From the NCBI GenBank assembly GCA_964577115.1, contig CAZNXJ010000003.1, forward strand, positions 225,634 through 289,633: a DNA stretch of 64,000 nt, in the 5' to 3' direction. Numbering within the stretch: the first letter of the stretch is position 1; each line of letters starts with the position of its first letter. Below are positions 16,992 to 26,700 of the stretch, in pieces. The position numbers were made by a program, and so were the translations under genes. The notes below the pieces were generated by a model. The model worked only from the letters and a program-made list of their open reading frames with translations, did not search any database and was not told the DNA's origin. The stretch is from CAZNXJ01 sp964577115 (GTDB lineage: Bacteria > Planctomycetota > Planctomycetia > Pirellulales > Pirellulaceae).

Positions 16992-18668
16992 ATGCCCTAC
17001 AAACGACGGCGGCAAAACCTGTTCAGCTGGCTGCTGAGACCGTACTACCTGATGCGGAACTCGTTTCGGTCGGCAGGGCGCTCGTCGCGCAGCGGCCGCA
17101 GCGCGAGCCCGTTGGTCCGGGCCCTGCGCGTCGTCTTCAGTCCCATTCTGTATTTGGTGGGGCTACTTCGTTATTCGACGAGCCGGTTCGGCCAGTTTTT
17201 GGTTGCGTGGGGCCAAACGCGTGCGTGGTCCGCGTTCGCGCTGGGGCTACCCGCGCTGGCGGCCGGCCTCGCCTCGGTGCTCGTCCTCATGACGGGCCTC
17301 TGGCAAGCCCGAGGGGACCTGGTCGTGAATTATTCCCGAGCGGCCAACCGCGCACTGCGGGACGAGGATCTCGAGCGGGCCGAGTTGTATCGGCGCAAGC
17401 TGGCCAATCTCAACGAAATGGATCCTTCGGTCGAGTACGGCATAGGTTTGCTCGCTTTGAAAAACGAGCGGTTCTGGCGAGCGCAGCAGATCATGGAACG
17501 TCTCGCGCCTCGCAATGCCACCGGATATGTGCCCGCGCATGTCTGGCTCGCCCGCCTGTATGCGACGCGGGCGACACCGGATAATCCCGAACCTCGTCAG
17601 TGGGCCATGGAGCACCTGGAGCGTGCGATTGCCGAACAGCCGGACCACCTGGACGCCCACTTGATGCTTGCACAATTGCTGCTGATCAATGATGACGTCC
17701 GGGGGGCCGACGAGCATATGCGCGTGGTCGCCAATGCACGCCCGGGAATGGGGGTCGCGATTGGCCGTTTGTTGCGCCAACATGGAAACGAAGAGCTGGC
17801 CAAGGCTTATGTCCGCCGAGCTCGAGATTTTCTCATTGGTGAAATGCGTCTCAAGCCGAGGGACTTGTCGGTCCGTAGCTTGCTCGCCGACGCTCATTTG
17901 CTCCTCGCCGAGTTTCCTGAGGCCGAACAGATATTGAAGGACAGTCAGGCGCTGGCGACGACCGACGAAATCCAGGACCGGCTGCGCACCGCATTCGGTG
18001 GTTTGTACGCAGTCTGGGCGCGGTCCGTCCGAGGTGATGGCAGCAATGCTAGAAATCTTGTCGAGTGCCTTCGGTACCTGGAGACGGCCGTTACCTACGC
18101 GCCGGAACATCCCGCCGTGCTGTTGGTGCTGCGCGAGTGTGCGGAACTGGATGCGGATGAAGAAAGTGCGACGCGTCTCGAGCGATTGCTCGAAGAGATG
18201 TTAGCGCGCGGCGAGTCGCCCGGCCTTGTGCATTTGATCATCGGCACGAAGGCGGTCGAAGCGGGCAATGCCGAGAAAGCAGCGTTTCACCTGGAGCAGG
18301 CGTATCAATTGCAGCCAGGATCGGCCGTTGTACTCGCCAACCTCTCGTGGACTCTGGCCAACATCGATCCGCCGCAATACGAGCGAGCCCTTGAGCTGAT
18401 CAATATGGCGGGCGAGAAGTTGCCGAACCATCCGGAGATCCATGAGACGCGCGGTTTCATCCTGCTGAAGATGGGACAACCCCGCGAGGCACTCGCTGAT
18501 CTCGAACGAGCGCTATCGCAAATCAAAGGACGAGCGCGACTTCATGAAATGTTGGCGGAGGCCTATGATGCCATAGGCGAAGCGTCACTCGCCAAACGCC
18601 ATCAAGAATTGGCCATCGACGCTGCCAAGCGATCGGCGAGCGACCAGTTGCTGAACGATCGCTCGTAA
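16992..18668 (+). CDS. Membrane-anchored TPR protein next to the exosortase
   Basis: 558 residues. A basic N-terminus (KRRRQN, many Arg) precedes one clear membrane helix (about 80-105, FALGLPALAAGLASVLVLMT) and then a long run of helical repeats. TPR-like signatures include EHLERAIAEQPDHLDAHLML, AEQILKDSQAL, RYLETAVTYAPEHPAVLLVL, HLEQAYQLQPGSAVVLANL and GFILLKMGQPREALADLERAL. The bulk would lie outside the cytoplasmic membrane and scaffold other proteins. It starts 148 bases after the exosortase stop, so the two may work together, as in exosortase-linked TPR proteins elsewhere (inference). GAGG is 14 bases before the ATG. Confidence 0.75.
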   Translation: MPYKRRRQNLFSWLLRPYYLMRNSFRSAGRSSRSGRSASPLVRALRVVFSPILYLVGLLRYSTSRFGQFLVAWGQTRAWSAFALGLPALAAGLASVLVLMTGLWQARGDLVVNYSRAANRALRDEDLERAELYRRKLANLNEMDPSVEYGIGLLALKNERFWRAQQIMERLAPRNATGYVPAHVWLARLYATRATPDNPEPRQWAMEHLERAIAEQPDHLDAHLMLAQLLLINDDVRGADEHMRVVANARPGMGVAIGRLLRQHGNEELAKAYVRRARDFLIGEMRLKPRDLSVRSLLADAHLLLAEFPEAEQILKDSQALATTDEIQDRLRTAFGGLYAVWARSVRGDGSNARNLVECLRYLETAVTYAPEHPAVLLVLRECAELDADEESATRLERLLEEMLARGESPGLVHLIIGTKAVEAGNAEKAAFHLEQAYQLQPGSAVVLANLSWTLANIDPPQYERALELINMAGEKLPNHPEIHETRGFILLKMGQPREALADLERALSQIKGRARLHEMLAEAYDAIGEASLAKRHQELAIDAAKRSASDQLLNDRS

Positions 18669-18710
18669 CCGAGCGACTCTCCTTTACGGACAACGCACCA
18701 CGCTCGTAGC

Positions 18711-20276
18711 ATGCACGTCGTTTGCTCCTTGACGCAAATCGAAGATCGCAAGACGGCGTCGGAGGCGACGTGTGGCCGTGCTTCGGGGCGCCCGCGGATT
18801 GTGCGGCGCCCGCGTGTCATTTTGCTGCGACTCGCGATGCTCGTCGTGCTGGCGTCCGCCATCGTTCTTGACGCCCGAGACGTGTGGGGCACGGAGACGC
18901 GGTTCCGCGTGGGATTTGCGCAGGTCGATATCACGCCCACCCGTCCCATGCCGATGTGGGGCTACGGAGCGCGCCATGCTCTGCTCGGCGACGCGACTCG
19001 CGATCCACTCCGCGCGAAAGTAGTTGTGATTGAAGCCGGGGATAGCAAGCTCGCAGTGGTCGGCCTGGATCTCGGACGCTCGCTGGGCGAACCGCACATG
19101 ACGCGCATTCGGCAGGCTGTGCGCGAGACCGTGGGCGTCGAACATCTGCTGATCAGTGGGTCGCACACACATCACGGGCCTATCCTTGAACTCAAAGATG
19201 TCGAAGGCCAAGGCAAAGGTGCATTCGACGACGCAGTCGCGTACGTCGGCGAGCTCGAACAGAAGCTTATTGGGGTGATTCAGTCCGCCGCACAAAATAC
19301 GATCGACGCACGCATCGGCTGGGCTTCGCGCCATGTCGATATGAACCGTAACCGCCACTCGCGGCGTGAGGCCCCACCGCGCGATACCGAACTGGCCGTG
19401 ATCCGTCTCGACGATCGTGACGGCAAGCCAATGGCCGTGATCGTCAACTTCGCTGCGCACCCCACGATGCTCGAGGGACGCGACCTGCGTTGGTCGGCCG
19501 AGTACCCCGGCGCCATGATGGCGGCCGTCGAGCAGAAACTCGGTGCCCCGTGTGTGTTCATGCAGGGAGCGTCGGGCGACCTGAGTGTCCAAACGTCGCC
19601 CGAAGATCACCCGGCCGACGACGATCCACGGCTCTTGAACGATGCGCTGGACGGCGAGCATCTCAAGCGCCTACAGCGTCAACTGCGGGTGGACGAGAAC
19701 GAAGCGAGGCGGCGATTGCGAAGTATCATTGCCTCGGGAATTCGCATGGAATCCTTCGCACGGCGGCTTGCCGATCAGGTCTGCGAGATTGCGCTGAGCT
19801 GCGAGACGAAGGTTCCGGAGGACCCTTCGCTTCGCGGGCAGTATGACGAGTTCGCATTCGAATCACGCGTCAACTTCCGCAACCCCCTCGTCATCGCCGG
19901 ATTTGCGATCGCCTTTTTTCCAGAACTGGCCGCGGCTGCCGCAGCCGACCTGAAGGACAACAAAATCCGAGCCACGCTGACAACCGTTCTGCTGAACGGT
20001 GACTTAGCATTGGTGGGCGGCTCGGGCGAATTCTTCTGCGCTCATGCGCTGCGACTGAAGGAACGCAGTTACGCCGCAAAAACGCTCTTCTTCGGCTACT
20101 GCAATGGCCACAGCATGTACTTCCCGACGATCGAGGCTGCGGCGGAAGGAGGCTACGGCGCGGACGCTAAGGTCTCCTGGGTCGAACCAGGTGCCGGCGA
20201 GACGATGATGAACCGTGCGCTCGTCCACATCTTTACCTGGCAAGGCAAGATCCATAACAATCTGCTCGCCGACTAA
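18711..20276 (+). CDS. Exported neutral/alkaline ceramidase-like hydrolase
   Basis: 521 residues. A basic N-terminus and hydrophobic stretch (LRLAMLVVLASAIVL) form a signal peptide or anchor. The domain begins FRVGFAQVDITPTRPMPMWGYG and continues with VVIEAGDSKLAVVGLDLG, the SHTHHGP motif (about residues 150-156), VIVNFAAHPTML, EYPGAMMAAVE and FMQGASGDLS. These are the strands and metal/active-site loops of the neutral ceramidase N-terminal family (PF04734), used widely for exported hydrolases of unknown substrate in planctomycetes. The C-terminal beta domain of true ceramidases seems replaced by a shorter region. Forty-two bases after the TPR gene, so possibly co-transcribed. Confidence 0.75.
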   Translation: MHVVCSLTQIEDRKTASEATCGRASGRPRIVRRPRVILLRLAMLVVLASAIVLDARDVWGTETRFRVGFAQVDITPTRPMPMWGYGARHALLGDATRDPLRAKVVVIEAGDSKLAVVGLDLGRSLGEPHMTRIRQAVRETVGVEHLLISGSHTHHGPILELKDVEGQGKGAFDDAVAYVGELEQKLIGVIQSAAQNTIDARIGWASRHVDMNRNRHSRREAPPRDTELAVIRLDDRDGKPMAVIVNFAAHPTMLEGRDLRWSAEYPGAMMAAVEQKLGAPCVFMQGASGDLSVQTSPEDHPADDDPRLLNDALDGEHLKRLQRQLRVDENEARRRLRSIIASGIRMESFARRLADQVCEIALSCETKVPEDPSLRGQYDEFAFESRVNFRNPLVIAGFAIAFFPELAAAAAADLKDNKIRATLTTVLLNGDLALVGGSGEFFCAHALRLKERSYAAKTLFFGYCNGHSMYFPTIEAAAEGGYGADAKVSWVEPGAGETMMNRALVHIFTWQGKIHNNLLAD

Positions 20277-20460
20277 CGCGCGCGTTCTGAAGCAGCCCGG
20301 ATCGGTATGGATTACAATCGCACCCGCACGCAGGGTGAAGGCTGCGTGTTCGATCCGGATGGGGCTGTGCTCAGAGCGATCGCCCGCATCCCGTTTGGAA
20401 GAGCAACCTTCATGGGGATGTGTTGCTCGTTCGCCGCTGAGTTGTCGTCGGGAGTCGAGA

Positions 20461-22137
20461 ATGTTGTGGGACCGTATGGGGCTGGTTGCCCGAGCCATTC
20501 TGATGCTTGCCGGAGTCCTTCTTGCCAGGCCGACCTTGGCCGAGGTGATTCACCGCGACCATCGACTTAGCTACCGTTCGGCGATCGACGACACGGATCA
20601 ACCCTATCGTATCTACATTCCCACGAAATATGACGGCAAGACGCCGCTGCCGCTGATCATCGCGCTGCATGGCACTGGTGGGGACGAAGCGACGTTATTT
20701 GACGGCGAGAGTTATCAGCAGTCGCCCATCAAGGAGGCGGCCGAAAAGCATGGCGTACTGGTCGTCAGCCCGCTCGGGCGCGGAGTCACCGAGTTTCGAG
20801 GTATCGGTGAGAACGATATTTTTTGTGTTCTCCAAGATGTTGAGAAACGTTTTCAAGTGGATCCGAATCGGATCTACCTGACCGGACATTCCATGGGCGG
20901 AACCGGTTCGGCGTATCTCGCGCTGCATCATCCCGATCGCTTCGCCGCCATCGCGCCCCTCGCGGCCGCGTACAGCTTCCCGTGGATCGCGCGCAATGGC
21001 GTCATGTTGCCGCAACTATGGATCGGAGGAGCTCTGGACGCTGACTTCTATCATCGCGGCGTGGCGGTTGGCGTCGAGCGGATGCGGAAATTCGGAGTTC
21101 CCGTGATTTCCGAGTCATTGCCGGAGGAAGGGCATGGCGGACCCGTCAAGGATTTCGATCGCGTGTTCGCCTGGCTCCTCCAGCACCGCCGCGACCCGCA
21201 CCCGAAGGCATACTACTTCGAGCTCGACACGCCACTGCACGGCGCTGCCTGGTGGACGGACGTGGAGAAGTTGCAGATGCCCGGGAAGATGGCTGCGATC
21301 GACGCGCGAGCCGACGGGAATACGGCGCGTCTGAAGCTGACAAACATTGCCGAATTCACGTTCGCTCCCGATGCCGAAGTGTTTGATCTTGCGCAGCCTG
21401 TCACGGTTCAGCTAGATGGCGAGACTGTGTTTCAGGGAGTGATTGCACCCGCTCAGGCAGTGCGGTTCAGCTGGTCGGGCGAACGCTGGTCGGCGGCTGT
21501 TGAGACTCGAGCGCCGCGGGACCTGACTGCCTGGCGAACGCATCCGGTGGCCGAGGCGCCGCGTGAGCTGGACATGACGGGTGACGAGAAGCTGCTTGCC
21601 AATTGGATCACGGACGCGATGCGCGCGGCGACTGGGGCGGACATTGCGCTCTACAACGCGATCTACTACCGCGGTCTGCCGATTCCGCAAGGAACGGTCG
21701 ATGTAGTGGATCTCGTGCAATGCAGCCGGCCGTTTGATCAATATCTGGTGACCGTCGAGCTGACGGGGCGCGACATTCTCGAGATTCTGGAAGTGAACCT
21801 CGACCCGCGCAATGACGTCCGAGCACGTATCGACACACCCGGCTCGGGACGCCTCGTGCAGCTCTCCGGCGCCCGCTACGCGTTCGATCGAAGCCGCCCG
21901 GTCGGCCAGCGAATTGTCGATACGGACATTCAACCGGATCGCGTGTACACAGTGGTCTTGGAGGGGCAGGTTGTCGAGCGAGAAACGATGCTGCTTGCCG
22001 GGCGCTTCATGAAGCTCGACTACGCGACTACGAACGTCCCCTTCACGCTTGCTCTCTACGGCCACGCGGCGAAGCACGGCCGTATCGAAGCCCAGCGCGA
22101 AGGCCGCGTTCGCGACGTGACGCAGGCCGGCGACTGA
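20461..22137 (+). CDS. Exported esterase (alpha/beta hydrolase) joined to a 5'-nucleotidase C-terminal-like domain
   Basis: 558 residues. Signal peptide ILMLAGVLLARPTLA, then an alpha/beta hydrolase (about 35-250): LPLIIALHGTGGDEATLF oxyanion strand, nucleophile Ser144 in TGHSMGGTGS and probable catalytic His225 in EEGHGGP, like feruloyl or PHB-type esterases. A middle domain of about 100 residues follows. From about residue 380, NWITDAMRAATGADIALYN, VDVVDLVQCSRPFDQYLVTVELTG and DTDIQPDRVYTVVLEG match the 5'-nucleotidase C-terminal domain (PF02872), normally fused to a metallophosphatase that is absent here. GGAG six bases before the ATG fixes the start. The combination suggests the second domain serves for binding, not catalysis (inference). 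Confidence 0.75.
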   Translation: MLWDRMGLVARAILMLAGVLLARPTLAEVIHRDHRLSYRSAIDDTDQPYRIYIPTKYDGKTPLPLIIALHGTGGDEATLFDGESYQQSPIKEAAEKHGVLVVSPLGRGVTEFRGIGENDIFCVLQDVEKRFQVDPNRIYLTGHSMGGTGSAYLALHHPDRFAAIAPLAAAYSFPWIARNGVMLPQLWIGGALDADFYHRGVAVGVERMRKFGVPVISESLPEEGHGGPVKDFDRVFAWLLQHRRDPHPKAYYFELDTPLHGAAWWTDVEKLQMPGKMAAIDARADGNTARLKLTNIAEFTFAPDAEVFDLAQPVTVQLDGETVFQGVIAPAQAVRFSWSGERWSAAVETRAPRDLTAWRTHPVAEAPRELDMTGDEKLLANWITDAMRAATGADIALYNAIYYRGLPIPQGTVDVVDLVQCSRPFDQYLVTVELTGRDILEILEVNLDPRNDVRARIDTPGSGRLVQLSGARYAFDRSRPVGQRIVDTDIQPDRVYTVVLEGQVVERETMLLAGRFMKLDYATTNVPFTLALYGHAAKHGRIEAQREGRVRDVTQAGD

Positions 22138-22328
22138 GAGAGACGAGAGCGATGGCCCGGTTCGGCGCGCCGGTGGTGGGCCGCTCGTTTGCAAGGGCAC
22201 GTCGCTGGCCGATTGCTCATCCATCGCGTGATCACCCACACGCGTGTCTCGAGAGTTACCTATCTGGAGAACACGGGGGATCACGCGATGGACTTGACGC
22301 GCTAACGTTCCTGGTGAATCGTTCGGTC

Positions 22329-23360
22329 TCAGGTCTCGGATGATTCTTTCTTCGACTCCTCCTCCTTGTCGTCCTTTTCTTCCTTGTCATTGTCGTCCGA
22401 TTTGTCCTCCTTGGATTCGCTCTCGGACTCGTCTTTGTCTTGCTTCTCTTTGTCGCCTTCCTCGGTCGACTGTTTCTCTTCGTCCTTCCTTTCTTCCGAC
22501 TTCTCTTCGTCGGTTTTGGCTTCCTCTTTCTTGGCCTCTTCGGACTTGGCCTCGTCGGCTTTGTCTTTCTCGCCGCTCGCCTCTTCCGTTTTCGCCTCCT
22601 TCTTTTCCTGAATCATGGCGATCACCTGTTGCGCCTGTTCGGCGGCGGCTTTGTCTTGGTCCGAGGGGCCGGTGCGGATCGCGATGAGGCTCAGTGGTCC
22701 GATGTGTACCATCTGGCTCCCCAATTGGAGCTGGCTCAGGAGGCCATGAACACGGCCCGCCTGGCCTTTTTCCACCTTGATCAGCATCACGTCCCCGAAT
22801 TGCTGTGACGTGAAGTTGTCTTCAGCGACGTCAAACGCCTTGACCATGTCCTCGATTTGTTGGATGTGCTCGTCCGTGCCGCGTACGAACAGCAATTTGG
22901 TTTCGGCGTCGGCGGCAACGAGCGGCTGAGAGGCGGCTTGCGGGTCGTGAGGCGGAGGGAGCGATCCCGGCACTGCGCCGCTGGTCCCGCCGAACGACAC
23001 CTGCCCGAGGTTGCCAATACCAGTGGCCGCGAGCCGTGAACGAGGGTTGCGCAGCAGCGCCACGATCTGCTGCATTTCCTGCGGGCTCCGATGCTTCAGC
23101 TCGAAAATCTTCAGCTTTCGCGCCGCGGCCTTTTCCTTCTCGGCCTCGCCGTCCTTCTCCGCGGCCGCCTTCGGCGGCTCGCTCGCTTCCGCAGGCTTGT
23201 CGGAATCTTGCGGAGCGGCCTCGGCCGATTCGGATGCCGGCTGTTCGCTCGCGGGCTTGTCGTCGGTGCCGTCCGGCTGCTGAGCAGCACCGAGCGGGGC
23301 GAATGCCAAGGCGGCAATCATGGCAAGGGATAGCGGGAGCCTGCGAATCGTGAACTTCAT
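22329..23360 (-). CDS. Exported protein with one or two secretin N-type domains and a long acidic tail
   Basis: 343 residues. A signal peptide (LPLSLAMIAALAFAPLGAA) is followed by a charged linker, then KLKIFELKHRSPQEMQQIVALL, ETKLLFVRGTDEHIQQIEDMVKAFD (a secretin N1/N2-like fold) and a second partial unit with LIKVEKGQAGRVHGLLSQL. The last 110 residues are almost only Glu, Lys, Asp, Ser and Ala (many EEAKTDEEKSEE-like steps). Similar tails are not part of any enzyme I know. The protein stands divergently from a giant protein made of the same domains, and next to the type II secretion operon. AGGAAAGGAAC precedes the ATG at 23360; the longer frame to 23852 is not supported. Confidence 0.7.
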   Translation of the reverse strand: MKFTIRRLPLSLAMIAALAFAPLGAAQQPDGTDDKPASEQPASESAEAAPQDSDKPAEASEPPKAAAEKDGEAEKEKAAARKLKIFELKHRSPQEMQQIVALLRNPRSRLAATGIGNLGQVSFGGTSGAVPGSLPPPHDPQAASQPLVAADAETKLLFVRGTDEHIQQIEDMVKAFDVAEDNFTSQQFGDVMLIKVEKGQAGRVHGLLSQLQLGSQMVHIGPLSLIAIRTGPSDQDKAAAEQAQQVIAMIQEKKEAKTEEASGEKDKADEAKSEEAKKEEAKTDEEKSEERKDEEKQSTEEGDKEKQDKDESESESKEDKSDDNDKEEKDDKEEESKKESSET

Positions 23361-23792
23361 GACGAGGTTCCTTTCCTGCAAGATGACCGTAGAGGGGACG
23401 CTCTTAGTTGACCCTATGTACACGACGTTGCGAAAGGGCAACGCGAGTTTTCTCGGCGCTCCACGCATTGGCGCGCCGCGAGCAACGTGAAAACGCGGCG
23501 TCGCCGAATTGCGGCAACCGCCGCGCCGAACGCCTGAATTCACACGAGGCGACTTCGAGGGGCGGGGTTCGGGGCAAGCGAAACTCGCGAATTGCGCCAT
23601 GGGATGCGGCGCTGACGTTCCCCTGAACCCCGAACTCGGAACCCCGAATCCTGAATACGGAACCCTCGCCCCGATGGTTCCGCTGCGGCTGATCGAGCAA
23701 TCTCGCTTCCCGTTGCCCAGGATCCCAGTTACTCTAGAAGGTTCCCACCCGAGTTTGACCCACCGCAGAATCCTGGCTCGGAGATACCCTCC
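23361..23792. other. Divergent intergenic region between two secretin-N genes
   Basis: Should hold both promoters; I could not identify convincing boxes. It includes the short dispersed repeat at 23617-23672. Confidence 0.4.
23617..23672. repeat. Short GAACCCCGAA-type dispersed repeat
   Basis: Near-repeats of GAACCCCGAACTCGG, GAACCCCGAATCCTGAATACG and GAACCCTCG follow each other directly. The pattern looks like a non-coding dispersed repeat and a weaker version appears at 735-833. Confidence 0.45.
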
Positions 23793-26700
23793 ATGCCTTT
23801 CTCGTCGCGCGGCCTGTGCTGCGATCGTCGTTACCGTCGCTGGCGGGCGCATGTGTCGATGGCACGGCTCGTTATCGTTGTCGTTTTGGTTTTCTTGACC
23901 TGGCAGCCGGCCGAAGCGCAGGTCAACCCGACGGGGGATCGTGGCCCGATGCGGCTGGCGACCCCGCAGGTCGCCGCGCAGCTCAGGCTAACCGAAGAAC
24001 AGCGGGCAGCGGTGGCCGGACTGGTCGTCGAGCGGGCGGAGGCACTAGCGGCCGCCGGCCAGGACGATGCTCAGCGGCAGCAGGTCATGCAGCAGTTCGA
24101 CGAGCGCCTGCTGGCCGTTTTGACGGACGAGCAGCGGCAACAATGGAACCAGATGGAGGCCGAACCGCGCCTCACGTTTCAGTTTCAATACCAGAAATGG
24201 ACGGACGTGCTCCAGTGGTTCGCCGAGCAGTCGAACCTGTCACTGGTGATGGACGCGCCGCCTGAAGGCTCGTTCAATTTCACGGATACGCGCCAGTACA
24301 CGCCGTCCGAAGCGATCGACTTGCTGAACAGCGTCCTGCTGAGCAAAGGCTATACGCTCATTCGCCGAGATCGCATGCTGATCCTCGTCGACTTGACGGC
24401 CGGGCTGCCTGAAGGTCTCATTCCGCGCGTCGCTCCCGACGAACTGGAACAGCGAGGGCGGTTCGAGTTCGTATCGGTCATGTTTCCGCTCGAAGGCCGC
24501 CCGGCCGAGGAGGTCGTGTCCGAAATTACCCCGCTGCTTGGTCCCCACGGCGATGCGTTCGCCTTGAAGCAGACCGGACGGGTTCTTGTCACGGACACCG
24601 CGGGTGTGGTGCGAGCGATCGGGCAGATTATCGAATCGATCCCGAAGCCGCGCCAGCGGCAACCCGAGCAAAGACCACCGAGTCCCGAGCTGACTGTCTA
24701 TCCGCTAGACGGCCTAGAGCCCGACGCCGTTCTCGAGATTACCAACACGTTGTTGCCCGATGCCAAGGTTGTCGTCGATCGGCAGGCGGGGCAGCTGAAC
24801 GTCTTTGCGCGGCCCAATGAACATTCCGCGATGGCCGACATACTGAAGCGCATGAAAGCCGGTGAGCCGGTGGACCGTCGCCCGGTGTTGGATGTGTACG
24901 AGCTGACGAGCAGCAATCCCGAGCAACTGGTCAACGATTTGAAGAACATCGTGCCAACAATGCGCTTTGTCATCGACTCGGCGACCAAACGCCTGATCGC
25001 ATGGGGAAGTCCGGCCGAGCACGAGCGGCTCAAGCAAGTCATTGACCAGCTGACGGCGTCCAGCACTGACCCGCAGGCCGAAGTTCAGGTGTTTCGACTC
25101 TCGCGCATTTCGCCTGCACCGACAGCGGCGCTGCTCACTTCAATGTTCCCGTCGGCGCGCGTCACGCCCGACCCAGCTGCGCAGCAGATCGCGGTACTCG
25201 CGTCGGAAGAAGATCGGCAACAAATTGCCGAACTGCTCAAGCAGCTTGACTCGACCGAGCCCGGTCCGAATACGTCGCAATTGCGCGTTTACGACGCACC
25301 GGCACAGCTCAACGACGCGGTCTCGATCGTGAGCCGGCTTGTACCGACCGCGCAGGTCGTGCCGCAGCCCGAAGCCAACCGCGTGGTGATCGTTGCGACG
25401 GGCGCCGAGCACGACGTCATTGCGCAGGCGCTGGCTCGCTTGTCCGAAGCGCCTGCCGTCGATCAGCGGCGGCGGCTGAAAATTTACCCCGTCACAGCCC
25501 CGCAGCGCGCACGGTTCCTTGCGGTCATGAATTCGCTTGGCTCGGAGCTCGCTGATCTGAGGGTCGTGACGGATGCCAGTCCTGGTGAATTGGCAATTTG
25601 GGCGCGCCCGGATCAACATACGCTCGTCGAGCAACTGCTTGCCGAATTGAGCGTTGATCGGCCCGAAGCCGAGCAGTTCCAGCTGCGCGCGTACCCGCTG
25701 GCAAATGTCGATGTTACGACGGCGCAGAGCACGCTGAACACGCTGCTACCCGAGGTGCGGCTGATTCCCGAAGCCGGCCGTCGCCGTTTATTGGCCTGGG
25801 CCGCTCCCGCGACGCATGAACAGATCCGCGCGGCGCTTGAACAGATCGATCAGGGGGGCGATGGGACGATGGCCACGCTGGAGGTCTATAGCGTTCCGCG
25901 CGCCGACCTTTACACCGTGCTTGGCGCTCTCCAGCCACTTGCTCCGCAGGCCCGTATGGCGGTCGACATGGGGTCCCGCTCGCTGCTCGTCTGGGGGCTT
26001 CCCGAAGACCAGCAGCGCGTCGCGACAGCGCTGGAACAGATGAAACAGGTCAACGGCAGTGCGGCGCGGCAGGTGAAGCGGTTCGAATTAAGGCAGGTGA
26101 CCAGTTCGGCCGTGCTGTCAATGTTACCGACAATCGTGCCGCGCGTGACCGCCAGCGCCACCCCGGACGGCCAATCGGTTGTCGTGTGGGGCGATCCCAA
26201 CGACCTACAGACGGTAAGCGAGCTAATCAATGAAATCGATCCGCAGCCGGCGGATGGCGAGCGTACGCTTGTCGCTTACCCGCTCGAAGCAAGCAAGCTC
26301 GAATCCTTCATGCGCGTGGCCGATCCGCAGCTCGTACGTGCCATGCAGCTGACCGTCGATACGACGCACAGCAGCCTATTGGCGCGCGGTACGGCGGAAG
26401 AGCACGCCCGTTTAAAAGCTTCGCTCGATCAATTCGCCGAGCAGCTTCAGGATGCGCAGGGGCTCACCGCCGAGGTCTATCCACTTCAGAATGGTGACGC
26501 CTACGCCGCCTACACGGCACTGATAAGTGCGGTGCCTCGCGCGCGGCTGGCCGTTGATACGGTGGGCAACCGGCTGCTGGCCACTGCCAGTCCTGAAGAC
26601 CACGAATTGATCCGGCGGCTCGTCGAGCAGATGGATGACGGCAGCCAATCCTCCACGCGACCCGTGCTGCGAAGTTATCCCGTCCCGCCCGAGAACGCGA

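Noticed and set aside
23404..23700. 98-codon minus-strand frame across the short repeat
   Set aside because: It encodes the repeat itself (GSVFRIRGSEFG-like) and has no signal of a real gene.
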